From Synechococcaceae cyanobacterium (GTDB taxonomy: Bacteria > Cyanobacteriota > Cyanobacteriia > PCC-6307 > Cyanobiaceae), in contig CANHGA010000012.1 of NCBI GenBank assembly GCA_947460085.1, forward strand, positions 1-17,796: a stretch of DNA of 17,796 nucleotides. The letters are read 5' to 3'. Position numbers and translations under genes: made by a program. How positions within the stretch are numbered: position 1 is the first letter of the stretch; each line of letters opens with the position of its first letter. The notes below the pieces were generated by a model. That model was not told the origin of the DNA and did not search any database. It saw only the letters and a program-made list of their open reading frames with translations. Of this stretch, positions 7,633-14,873 are shown one piece after another.

Positions 7633-7678
7633 GGCCAAGGCACTAAGAACCCTTTCATTATCGACGATCAAGGGGCGT

Positions 7679-9007
7679 TCAAGGGCCAGCAGGCCCATCC
7701 GGCGCCTCGGTCCGCCGCCGGTCGAGTTCGACACGCTCGATCTCAACGCGCGCGATCCGGGGCCCATCCATCGCCACCACCCGGTATTGATAGCCCTTCC
7801 AGCGCAGGCCCTCTCCCGGGGCCGGGATGTGCTGCAGACGCTCCAACAAAAAGCCCGCCAGGGTGTGGTGGCCATCGGCTTCGGGCAGCTGCAATCCCAA
7901 CTGGCGATTTAGCTCAAAGATCTCCAAATCACCCGCCACCGACCAGAACGATTCCCGCAACTGCTGGAGGTCGGCTGCCGCCTCAAGGGGGTTGTCATCC
8001 TCGCCAACAATTTCACTGGTGAGGTCGGCCACGGTGACCAGCCCCTCGGTGCCACCGTGCTCATCCACCACCACAAGCAACGGCTGACCGCTGCGAATCA
8101 GGGGCAGCAAATTGGCCAATGGGGTGCTCTCCTGCACCAGGGCCACAGGAAAGATATAGGGAGCTAACGGGGTGTCGGCTTGCAGTTCCCCGCGGGCAAT
8201 CGGATCAGCCAGGCGACGCAAATCGAGCACCCCCCGCACGTCATCGAGGGAACTGCCAATCACCGGAAAGCGGGCGTGGGCCGTCTCGTGGACTTCCCGC
8301 ATCATGGCCGCGAAGGTCACTTCAACAGGCAAGGTGACCATCCCAGAGCGGGGGACCATGACCTCCCGCACCAGGGTGTCGCGCAACGAAAACACCCCTT
8401 CCAGGATGTTGCGCTCATCGGGCATCAAGCCTGTGACACTGCCGGTTTCAATCAGCGTTTCCAATTCGCCCGCCGATAACACCGGCACCAATTCATCCCA
8501 ATTGCGGGGCAGGCCCAACAGCCGCAGCAGCAGGCCATTCACCCGTTCAATCAGGGAGAGCAAGGGGGCCAGGGTGCGGCTGACCGAATCCAGCAACGGG
8601 GCCAACCGCAGGGCAGAGGCCTCCGGGCGATGCAACACCCAGGCTTTCGGCACCAGCCCGCCAAACAGGGTGGCCAACAGCACCACCGCCAGGAACACCA
8701 CCCCATCGACAGCCCCCTGGGGCACCACCGCACTAAAAGCGGAAGTCTTCAAAGCAATCACCAGCTGTTCAGCGACCCCACGGCCGGCCCAACCAAGCGC
8801 CACCAGGGCCAAGGCCGCTCCCAACTGGGTTGCGACCAGCACCCGCCGAAGCCGGAACTGAAGCTTGGCCACGGCATGGGCCCCCGGCTCACCGGCCTCC
8901 TCCAGCTGCCTGACCCGGCTGGGCCTGAGGCGAATCAGGGCGAATTCCCCTGCCGCAAAGAAGGCCAAAAGGGCCAAAAGCACGGCCAGGGCCAGAAGAG
9001 TGATCAC
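7679..9007 (-). CDS. CNNM/CorC (HlyC) family membrane protein with DUF21, CBS pair and CorC_HlyC domains
   Basis: The 442-residue protein has the standard layout of this family, often annotated hemolysin-like and linked to divalent cation (Mg/Co) efflux. There is a DUF21 membrane domain (about 1-185) with hydrophobic stretches near 1-25, 55-75 and 98-125. A CBS pair follows (about 214-335), with VREVMVPRSGMV and VDEHGGTEGLVTVADL. The CorC_HlyC domain (about 352-428) starts RESFWSVAGDLEI. The start is GTG at 9007, which puts the first membrane helix at the very N-terminus. That is 13 bases from the 3' end of the tRNA, leaving little room for a leader and no clear ribosome binding site. Ion specificity cannot be read from the sequence. 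The hemolysin name is historical and should not be taken literally. Confidence 0.9.
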   Translation of the reverse strand: MITLLALAVLLALLAFFAAGEFALIRLRPSRVRQLEEAGEPGAHAVAKLQFRLRRVLVATQLGAALALVALGWAGRGVAEQLVIALKTSAFSAVVPQGAVDGVVFLAVVLLATLFGGLVPKAWVLHRPEASALRLAPLLDSVSRTLAPLLSLIERVNGLLLRLLGLPRNWDELVPVLSAGELETLIETGSVTGLMPDERNILEGVFSLRDTLVREVMVPRSGMVTLPVEVTFAAMMREVHETAHARFPVIGSSLDDVRGVLDLRRLADPIARGELQADTPLAPYIFPVALVQESTPLANLLPLIRSGQPLLVVVDEHGGTEGLVTVADLTSEIVGEDDNPLEAAADLQQLRESFWSVAGDLEIFELNRQLGLQLPEADGHHTLAGFLLERLQHIPAPGEGLRWKGYQYRVVAMDGPRIARVEIERVELDRRRTEAPDGPAGP

Positions 9008-9020
9008 AGAAAGACCAAAG

Positions 9021-9093
9021 TGGGGGTCGCGAGGATCGAACTCGCCTAAGGCGAATTATGAGTTCGCTGCATTCACCAGATTGCTAGACCCCC
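9021..9093 (-). tRNA. tRNA with CAT anticodon (elongator Met, or Ile2 read after lysidine modification)
   Basis: A complete 73-base cloverleaf can be drawn on the minus strand: acceptor GGGGGTC with GACCCCC (7 of 7 pairs), D arm GCA...TGC with loop GGT, anticodon stem GCGAA/TTCGC with loop CTCATAA, variable loop CTTAG, T stem GCGAG/CTCGC with loop TTCGATC, and discriminator A. The G1-C72 pair argues against initiator tRNA. CCA is not encoded, as is usual in cyanobacteria. The D stem has only three good pairs (A13-A22 mismatch), and position 14 is T if numbered canonically. The anticodon loop and D-arm shape recall plastid trnI-CAU, so tRNA-Ile2 is at least as likely as tRNA-Met. It sits 14 bases after one gene and 13 before the next on the same strand. 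Confidence 0.93.
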
Positions 9094-9107
9094 TGGATTT
9101 CCCGTGT

Positions 9108-9614
9108 CTACCACAGGCCTCGCACCGGTGCACGAAAGGAGGCCGCCGGTGCACCAGATGAGGCCGCAGAACCCAAGCTGCTGGAAAACCCATTGCCCAC
9201 ATCACCAGTACGCCAGGGAATCAGCCCGCCCTGCTTCTCAAGTAAGACCTGATAGGTGTTGTCTAGGGCTGTGCCATCCCAAACGATGGTCTGGTCGGGG
9301 AACCCGAAGCCCATCACCTTTGTGCCATCACCACCGCCCATGGAAATCCCCAAAAGATCGGTGATTTGATGGGTGATGTCGACGCCACGGGCAAAGGGCG
9401 CGCTGTAGGAATAAAAGCGCTGCTCCACCAGTTGGGGCGTGGTCTGAACGCCACCACAGCGGGTGACTTCAACGGGGCGCAGAGAATCCCGCTTCACCTG
9501 CTGCGCCTGGGGCGCTTCGATGGTGGTCGTGCAGACCACCGGGCCCGCCAGCACAGGACCAGCGAGGGACGGGGCCGCCATGAGCAGCATGAACAGCCGA
9601 AGAGCCTGCGCCAT
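9108..9614 (-). CDS. Small secreted protein of unknown function
   Basis: I do not recognise a family. The 168-residue product begins with a hydrophobic signal-like stretch (about 4-24) rich in Ala, Leu, Met and Gly, with plausible cleavage after an Ala-Gly around residues 18-24. Two cysteines follow (Cys28 and Cys53), which could form a disulfide in the periplasm. Cys28 does not fit a lipobox. The middle part (about 60-135) has a folded look: YSYSAPFARGVDITHQITDL, GFGFPDQTIVWDGTALDNTY. The last 30 residues are rich in Ser, Ala and Gly. Sustained codon use without stops, the ordered signal peptide and the position (divergent from pyrE by 50 bases, same strand as the tRNA 14 bases downstream) support a real gene. 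In-frame ATGs at residues 10 and 13 are alternative starts. Confidence 0.75.
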   Translation of the reverse strand: MAQALRLFMLLMAAPSLAGPVLAGPVVCTTTIEAPQAQQVKRDSLRPVEVTRCGGVQTTPQLVEQRFYSYSAPFARGVDITHQITDLLGISMGGGDGTKVMGFGFPDQTIVWDGTALDNTYQVLLEKQGGLIPWRTGDVGNGFSSSLGSAASSGAPAASFRAPVRGLW

Positions 9615-9664
9615 CGATCGGACCGAGCTACACGCAAACTAGGCACCAAGTCGCTCCCGCACCA

Positions 9665-10252
9665 GTGGTCTCTCCGGTGTCCCTACCCACTACCCCCGCC
9701 GAAATGCGAGACATGTTGCTGCCCTTGCTGGCCCAAAAGGCCTACCGGCACGGGCACTTCACCCTGGCCTCCGGCCGCACCAGCGATCACTATGTCAATT
9801 GCAAGCCGGTGAGTTTGAGCGGCGAGGGGCTGGCCCTGCTCGGAGCCCTGATGCTGGAGCAGGTGGAAGACACTGCAGTCGCGGTCGCCGGACTCACCCT
9901 GGGAGCCGATCCCCTGGTGAGCGCCGTGGCCATGCGAGCCGCCCTCGATGGCCGCAACCTCGACGCCTTGATTGTGCGAAAGGAAGCCAAAGGCCATGGC
10001 ACCGGAGCCTGGCTGGAGGGCCCCTTGCCAGAGCCAGGGAGCCGCATCACCGTGCTCGAAGACGTGGTCACCACTGGGGGCTCGTCCCTCAAGGCGGTCA
10101 ACCAGCTGCGCGAGGCCGGCTATCAGGTGGACCGGGTAGTAACCATTGTGGATCGCCAGGAAGGCGGCCTCGAAGCCATGACCGCGGCGGGCCTGGAGCT
10201 GCACAGCCTGTTTTTGCTGGATGAGATCGCCGCCAGCTCTACGGGCCAATGA
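9665..10252 (+). CDS. pyrE: Orotate phosphoribosyltransferase
   Basis: PyrE joins orotate to PRPP to make OMP in de novo pyrimidine synthesis. The 195-residue frame has HFTLASGRTSDHYVNCK near the N-terminus, the flexible catalytic loop RKEAKGHGT (about 105-113) and the PRPP-binding motif ITVLEDVVTTGGSS (about 128-141). The start is uncertain: GTG at 9665, GTG at 9677 and ATG at 9704 are all in frame. The stop overlaps the next gene's start as ATGA, so the two are very likely cotranscribed and translationally coupled. Confidence 0.95.
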   Translation: MVSPVSLPTTPAEMRDMLLPLLAQKAYRHGHFTLASGRTSDHYVNCKPVSLSGEGLALLGALMLEQVEDTAVAVAGLTLGADPLVSAVAMRAALDGRNLDALIVRKEAKGHGTGAWLEGPLPEPGSRITVLEDVVTTGGSSLKAVNQLREAGYQVDRVVTIVDRQEGGLEAMTAAGLELHSLFLLDEIAASSTGQ

Positions 10253-11223
10253 CAACCCCCTGGGATTGGCAGCCGGCCCAAGCCAGCCGCATCGAGCAAG
10301 CCGTCAGCCTTCTGCGGCTTGAAGGCGCTGACACGCGCCGCTTTTTGCATGGCCAAACCAGTGCCGCCATCGAAACAGCCCCTGCTGGAGCCTGGATCCC
10401 GAGCTGCAGCATCAGTCCCACGGCCCGGATGCGGGCCCTGGTGGAGGTCCTGCTGGATCCATCCCAGAGCGCTCCAACCGACTCAAGCGCGGGCAACACA
10501 AAGCCGGGCGCCTGGCTGGTGATCCATGGCATCCCGCCGGAAGCCGCTGCCGGGGTGCGCCAAAGCCTCGATCGGGTGCTGTTCCCCGCCGACCAGGTTC
10601 ACCTGGGCGCCCTGGAAACGGCGAGCCTGATGACTCCTGTGGGGCCCGGAACAGCCGAACTCCCCGCAGGCCCAACGGGCGCCTGGCAGGCCCTTGAAGC
10701 TGGTGCTGGTTGGTTGCTCGGCCACCAAATTCTGCTGCGTCAGGGCAGCGAAGCTCCGGCCTGGTTGGCGGAGCGGGCCCTGTTGTCAGACGCCGACCAC
10801 GAACGCTGGCGGGTTCAACAGGCCATCCCTGCGGCCCCCGGCGAGCTCTCTGACGACACCAACCCGTTTGAGCTGGGGCTGGCCGAGCGGGTGAGCCTCA
10901 ACAAGGGTTGCTATGTGGGCCAGGAAACCCTGGCCAAACTTTCCACCTACGACGGCGTCAAACAGCAGCTGCGGCGGTGGAGTTGCACGCCCCAGCCTGG
11001 TGAACAGGCTGGTGAACCGCCAGCCGCCCTCAACCCCGGCACCACCCTCTATGCCCCGGATGCCACCGGAGACGGCACCAGCAGGGCCGGAGTCATCAGC
11101 TCCAGCCTGGAGCTCGAGGATGGGACCTGGATTGGCCTGGCCCTGGTCCGCAAGCAAGCCTTGGAACAGCCGTTGCTTCAGGCCGGCGATGGCCCCCGAC
11201 CAGCCACCCTGTTGCTGTCTTGA
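10249..11223 (+). CDS. ygfZ: YgfZ/GcvT-like folate-binding protein
   Basis: YgfZ-family proteins resemble the glycine cleavage T protein, bind tetrahydrofolate and help maintain Fe-S enzymes. The 324-residue product carries the diagnostic motif NKGCYVGQET (about 218-227, with the conserved cysteine at 221) and an N-terminal LLRLEGADTRRFLHGQTSA typical of the fold. The ATG overlaps the pyrE stop by four bases. A connection to pyrimidine synthesis is not obvious, so the pairing may be only transcriptional; dihydroorotate dehydrogenase is a flavoenzyme, and a link through it would be speculation. The last 46 bases overlap the end of the convergent nuclease gene. Confidence 0.9.
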   Translation: MTTPWDWQPAQASRIEQAVSLLRLEGADTRRFLHGQTSAAIETAPAGAWIPSCSISPTARMRALVEVLLDPSQSAPTDSSAGNTKPGAWLVIHGIPPEAAAGVRQSLDRVLFPADQVHLGALETASLMTPVGPGTAELPAGPTGAWQALEAGAGWLLGHQILLRQGSEAPAWLAERALLSDADHERWRVQQAIPAAPGELSDDTNPFELGLAERVSLNKGCYVGQETLAKLSTYDGVKQQLRRWSCTPQPGEQAGEPPAALNPGTTLYAPDATGDGTSRAGVISSSLELEDGTWIGLALVRKQALEQPLLQAGDGPRPATLLLS

Positions 11224-12677
11224 AGCCATAGCCAATGGGCCACCCTCCAGGTGGCCAGGTTGTCATCGCGGTTGTAGCGAAAGATCCGATCCAGGTGATA
11301 GCGACTGGCGCGGCCTCGGGGGCCGGGCTCGTGGCGCCAATGGCGCCATTGGCGCCACCAGAGCAAGCAGCGGGCTCCATCCACCCCCTTTTGGCCCCAG
11401 GCAAACCCCAACCAACTCGCCACCGCCTTGAGGCCATAGCTACTCACGGGAAGCCGCCAAGCGCGCTTCAAACGGGCGTGGACATCAACCAAACGGGATC
11501 GGAGCAGATCGATATCGGCGTCGGTTGCCCCCTGGCGCCGGGCCAGACGCACCAGCGCGATCGATTCGGTTTCGCCGTAGTGCAACACCGGCCAGAGCGG
11601 ATAGTGATCCAGCCAACGCCGCAACCGCTGCCACAGCAGGGGCTCCCCGTGCTCGAACAGGGCCAACAGCGGTTGGTAACGGCCCTCGCCCAGATCGGCT
11701 GGCCAACTGCCATCCGCTAAGCGCTTCACCACGACAAAGCCGTGCAGGAAATCATCCCGGGCATCGGGGTCCGATTCGATGTCGTAGAGGAGTAGCCCAG
11801 GGGCGCTATCGAGTTCGCTGAGCGCCAGGCCTGGATCGAGCCGTTCGGGCTTGCCTTGCTGTTGCACCCGGGCTTGGGCCACCAACTGGGCCGCAATCTC
11901 CCGGTGCTGCTCGCCATGCACCTCCAGCTGGGTGGCCAACTGCTCGGGGTCGGTGGCCGCCAAGCCATCGAGGGTGCCAATCCCCAACTCCAGCAAGAGT
12001 TCACGGCGCTTGCCGCCGATGCCACTGACCTCGCTGAGATGGCCCTCAGCGGCTGCCGCCTGATCACACAGCCCTCGCCAGCTGCAGAGGGTGCATTTCT
12101 TGCGATCACTCACCAGCGCCGGCGGACTGGTGCGCTGCAAGTCGCCCTGGAGCCGCACCAGAGTCTCCTCGAGCTGGTGCTGCAGGCCAGCGCCAAGGGC
12201 GAGGGCTTCCCGCTGAAAACCCCGGCCATCCCCGGCCACCACCAAACCCTGGGGCACCTCCGCCTGTTGGTGATCGGCCAGGAGGCGCCCCCAGAGGGCC
12301 AATTGGAGGCGGTGCTCGCGGGTGACCCGGCGCCCCTGGCGGGCCAGCACCGGCCGGTAGGCGAAATCTCCCCAACGGCTGACGCCCCCAACCCGCTCCA
12401 GCAGGGCCGGGTGCGCTTGCAACTCAGCCCCTCCTGGGCCTGACCCCCTGAGCCGCAGACCCATCACCCCAGGGGCTCCGGCGGCGCAGCCCGCCTCACC
12501 GTGCTGCGGTTTTTGCGGCAGCAAGGTTTGAAAGCTGCGCAATTGGTCGTGGAGTGCCAGGGCGCGATGGGCATTCCACTGACGGGCTTGCTGGTCACCA
12601 AATTGATCAAGCCAGGCCCGACGCCGGCAGCGCACCCAGCTGCGGAGCAACCGGTCGGTGAGGGGAGGCGCGCCCAA
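11178..12677 (-). CDS. TM0106-type RecB-like nuclease with C-terminal RNase H-like exonuclease domain
   Basis: The 499-residue protein joins two nuclease-type domains. The N-terminal half has the Cas4/AddB-like Fe-S cysteine pattern, one near the start (Cys17 in VRCRRRAWLD) and three in KKCTLCSWRGLC (195, 198, 204). A helix-hairpin-helix-like stretch VSGIGGKRRELLLELGI (about 217) follows. The C-terminal half resembles DEDD exonucleases of the YprB type: LLLYDIESDP (Asp299, Glu301), VLHYGETES (about 364) and RYNRDDNLATW (about 467). In the RecB-like core, where relatives as I recall them read roughly P-V-D-x-K, this protein reads PVLAR (109-113), so the metal ligand and lysine seem lost. The start is TTG at 12677; the frame closes upstream at 12702. 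DNA repair is likely, the substrate unknown. It overlaps ygfZ by 46 bases. Confidence 0.85.
   Translation of the reverse strand: MGAPPLTDRLLRSWVRCRRRAWLDQFGDQQARQWNAHRALALHDQLRSFQTLLPQKPQHGEAGCAAGAPGVMGLRLRGSGPGGAELQAHPALLERVGGVSRWGDFAYRPVLARQGRRVTREHRLQLALWGRLLADHQQAEVPQGLVVAGDGRGFQREALALGAGLQHQLEETLVRLQGDLQRTSPPALVSDRKKCTLCSWRGLCDQAAAAEGHLSEVSGIGGKRRELLLELGIGTLDGLAATDPEQLATQLEVHGEQHREIAAQLVAQARVQQQGKPERLDPGLALSELDSAPGLLLYDIESDPDARDDFLHGFVVVKRLADGSWPADLGEGRYQPLLALFEHGEPLLWQRLRRWLDHYPLWPVLHYGETESIALVRLARRQGATDADIDLLRSRLVDVHARLKRAWRLPVSSYGLKAVASWLGFAWGQKGVDGARCLLWWRQWRHWRHEPGPRGRASRYHLDRIFRYNRDDNLATWRVAHWLWLQDSNRVAGRGPSPA
11331..11358. repeat. Perfect 28-bp palindrome made of three TGGCGCCA units
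   Basis: The bases equal their own reverse complement over all 28 positions. The core is three head-to-tail nine-base units (TGGCGCCA plus one variable base), each holding GGCGCC. In the nuclease frame they encode a W-R-x repeat (WRQ, WRH, WRH; about residues 441-449). The symmetry may come from repeated codons or from a binding or structure-forming site. Confidence 0.85.
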
Positions 12678-12759
12678 GGATCGGCCTGGAATTCCCCGAC
12701 GCTAAGGCCCCAAAGGCGTGTTTAGAGCGCAGAATTGGAGGATCCGGCTTCCCCCATCA

Positions 12760-14226
12760 ATGGCGTCTGCCCCGCTAGCCCTGGAGGCCAGCCCGATTGC
12801 CTTCGGCACCGATGGCTGGCGGGGGGTGCTCGGCGTGGATATCACCGTGGAGCGCCTCCTGCCCGTGGCGGCGGCGGCGGCCCAGGAGTTGGCCCACTCC
12901 TGCCCCCAGGGCATGGCCAGCCGCGAGGTGGTGATTGGCTACGACCGCCGCTTCCTGGCTCCGGAGTTGGCTGAAGCCATCTGCGCGGCGGTACGCGGTT
13001 GTGAGCTCGTTCCCCTGCTCTGCGAAACCCCCGTGCCCACGCCCGCCTGCAGCTGGGCCGTGGTGGAGCGCCAAGCCTTGGGGGCCCTGGTGATCACGGC
13101 CAGTCACAACCCGCCGGAATGGCTGGGATTGAAAATCAAAGGTCCGTTTGGGGGCTCGGTGGAGGGTGACTTCACCAAGCGGGTGGAAACCCGGCTCGCC
13201 GCCGGAGGCATCACCGTGCCCATCCCAGGGGCCACCGAGCGCTTTGATGCGATGGGCACCTACCTGGCCGGCCTGCAAGCGAAACTCGATACCCAGGCCC
13301 TGAGTAGCGGGCTCGAATCGATGGGCCTGCACGTGGTCGTCGATCCGATGCACGGCTCCGCCGCAGGGGGAATGGCTGGCCTGCTGCCAGGGGCGCTTGC
13401 TAGCGGCCATGTGCGTGAAATTCGTTCCAACCGCGACCCCCTGTTTGGCGGCCATCCCCCCGAACCACTGGCGGCCTATCTGCAGCAGCTGATTGGGGAG
13501 GTTCAGGCCTCCACCGCTGCTGGCAAGCCCGCGGTTGGCATCGTCTTTGATGGCGATGGTGATCGCATTGCCGCCGTTGATGAGCGCGGCCGCTTCTGCA
13601 GCACCCAGCTGCTGATGCCCCTGTTCATCGACCACTTGGCCAGGGCCAAGGGATTACCCGGCACCGTGATCAAGACCGTGAGCGGCTCCGATCTGATGCA
13701 GCTCGTGGCCGAAGCCCAGGGCCGCACGGTGCTGGAAATGCCCGTGGGGTTCAAGTACATCGCCAGTGAAATGCTCAGCAGCGAGGTGCTGGTGGGCGGT
13801 GAGGAATCCGGTGGGGTGGGCTTTGGCATGCACCTGCCCGAGCGCGATGCCCTGTTTGCAGCCCTGCTGCTGATTGAGGCCCTCGTGGAAGGGGGCAAGC
13901 CCCTAGGCGAACGCATCGATGCCCTCCAAGCCCAGTGTGGCGGGGCTGCCGCCTACGACCGCCTGGATCTGCGCCTGCCGGATATGGCCACGCGCAGGCG
14001 CCTCGAACAGCGGCTCGCCGAGGCCCCCCCCACCGAGGTGGCAGGAGCGGCGGTGCAGGAGGTGGTCACTACCGACGGCGTCAAGCTGCGGCTCGGCGCA
14101 AGCCATTGGTTGATGTTGCGGTTTTCTGGCACTGAACCGCTCCTGCGGCTCTACTGCGAAGCCCCAACCCAAACCCGCGTGGCCGAGGTGCTGACCTGGG
14201 CCAAGCAGCTCGCCGAAGCGGTCTGA
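12760..14226 (+). CDS. Phosphoglucomutase/phosphomannomutase family protein
   Basis: An alpha-D-phosphohexomutase of 488 residues that interconverts hexose 1- and 6-phosphates. All four active-site elements are present: FGTDGWRGVLG at the N-terminus, the phosphoserine loop VITASHNPPEWLGLKIKG (Ser115), the metal site FDGDGDR (Asp264, 266, 268), the sugar-binding loop GGEESGG (about 347) and the phosphate-binding RFSGTEPLLRLY (about 454). Glucose or mannose cannot be separated from the sequence alone. It would feed ADP-glucose/glycogen or nucleotide-sugar synthesis. The ATG at 12760 begins a normal N-terminus; a GTG at 12718 would add 14 non-conserved residues. A GGAGG at 12737 is too far from 12760 to be its ribosome binding site. 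The gene is divergent from the nuclease gene, sharing an 82-base gap, and precedes the ITP/XTP pyrophosphatase gene. Confidence 0.92.
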   Translation: MASAPLALEASPIAFGTDGWRGVLGVDITVERLLPVAAAAAQELAHSCPQGMASREVVIGYDRRFLAPELAEAICAAVRGCELVPLLCETPVPTPACSWAVVERQALGALVITASHNPPEWLGLKIKGPFGGSVEGDFTKRVETRLAAGGITVPIPGATERFDAMGTYLAGLQAKLDTQALSSGLESMGLHVVVDPMHGSAAGGMAGLLPGALASGHVREIRSNRDPLFGGHPPEPLAAYLQQLIGEVQASTAAGKPAVGIVFDGDGDRIAAVDERGRFCSTQLLMPLFIDHLARAKGLPGTVIKTVSGSDLMQLVAEAQGRTVLEMPVGFKYIASEMLSSEVLVGGEESGGVGFGMHLPERDALFAALLLIEALVEGGKPLGERIDALQAQCGGAAAYDRLDLRLPDMATRRRLEQRLAEAPPTEVAGAAVQEVVTTDGVKLRLGASHWLMLRFSGTEPLLRLYCEAPTQTRVAEVLTWAKQLAEAV

Positions 14227-14258
14227 ACTCCCGATTGAACACGCTGTCCAAAGACGTG

Positions 14259-14873
14259 ATGGATCAAGCCAAGGTGCTCGTCATCGCCAGCGGCAATGCC
14301 GGCAAGGTGCGCGAATTCAGCCATTTGCTAGCCGCTCTGGATCTGGAGATCCGCCCCCAGCCCCCGGGCCTCGAGGTGGACGAAACCGGCAGCACGTTTG
14401 CGGAAAACGCCCGGCTGAAAGCGACTGCCGTGGCCAAGGCCACGGGCCACTGGGCCCTGGCCGACGACTCAGGACTCTGCGTCGATGCCCTTGGCGGCGC
14501 CCCTGGGGTGCACTCGGCCCGCTACGCCGAGAGCGATCAGGCCCGGATCGCGCGATTGCTCGCGGAACTGGCCGCCGCCCACACCTCCATCGATCCAGAA
14601 CCAGGCCAGGGGAACCGCCGCGCCCAGTTCGTGGCAGCCCTGGCGATGGCTGATCCCAGTGGGGCGATCCAGCTGGAGGTGGAGGGGCACTGCCCTGGGG
14701 AAATCCTCACCGGCCCCAGGGGAGAAGGGGGCTTTGGCTATGACCCGGTGTTTTACGTGCCCGAAGCGGGCCAAACCTTTGCGGAAATGGCCAAGGAGCT
14801 CAAAGGCCGCATTGGCCACCGCGGGCGGGCCTTTGCGCTGCTTCAGCCCCAACTTCGAGCCCTCTTGGCTTAA
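14259..14873 (+). CDS. rdgB: ITP/XTP (dITP/dXTP) pyrophosphatase
   Basis: This HAM1/RdgB enzyme hydrolyses non-canonical purine triphosphates such as dITP and XTP to monophosphates, keeping them out of DNA and RNA. The 204-residue product shows VIASGNAGKVREF at the N-terminus, FAENARLKA, ADDSGLCVDALGGAPGVHSARY with the catalytic acidic residues, GFGYDPVFYVPE, and HRGRAF near the C-terminus. I chose the ATG at 14259, four codons before the conserved LVIASGN; GTG at 14256 and TTG at 14235 are alternatives. It starts 32 bases after the phosphohexomutase stop and is probably cotranscribed. Its TAA stop overlaps the stop of the convergent carotenoid oxygenase gene within TTAA. Confidence 0.94.
   Translation: MDQAKVLVIASGNAGKVREFSHLLAALDLEIRPQPPGLEVDETGSTFAENARLKATAVAKATGHWALADDSGLCVDALGGAPGVHSARYAESDQARIARLLAELAAAHTSIDPEPGQGNRRAQFVAALAMADPSGAIQLEVEGHCPGEILTGPRGEGGFGYDPVFYVPEAGQTFAEMAKELKGRIGHRGRAFALLQPQLRALLA

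Noticed and set aside
7633..7875. N-terminal extension of the oxidoreductase to 7875
   Set aside because: It overlaps the CNNM/CorC gene, and the Rossmann motif starts right after the ATG at 7632.
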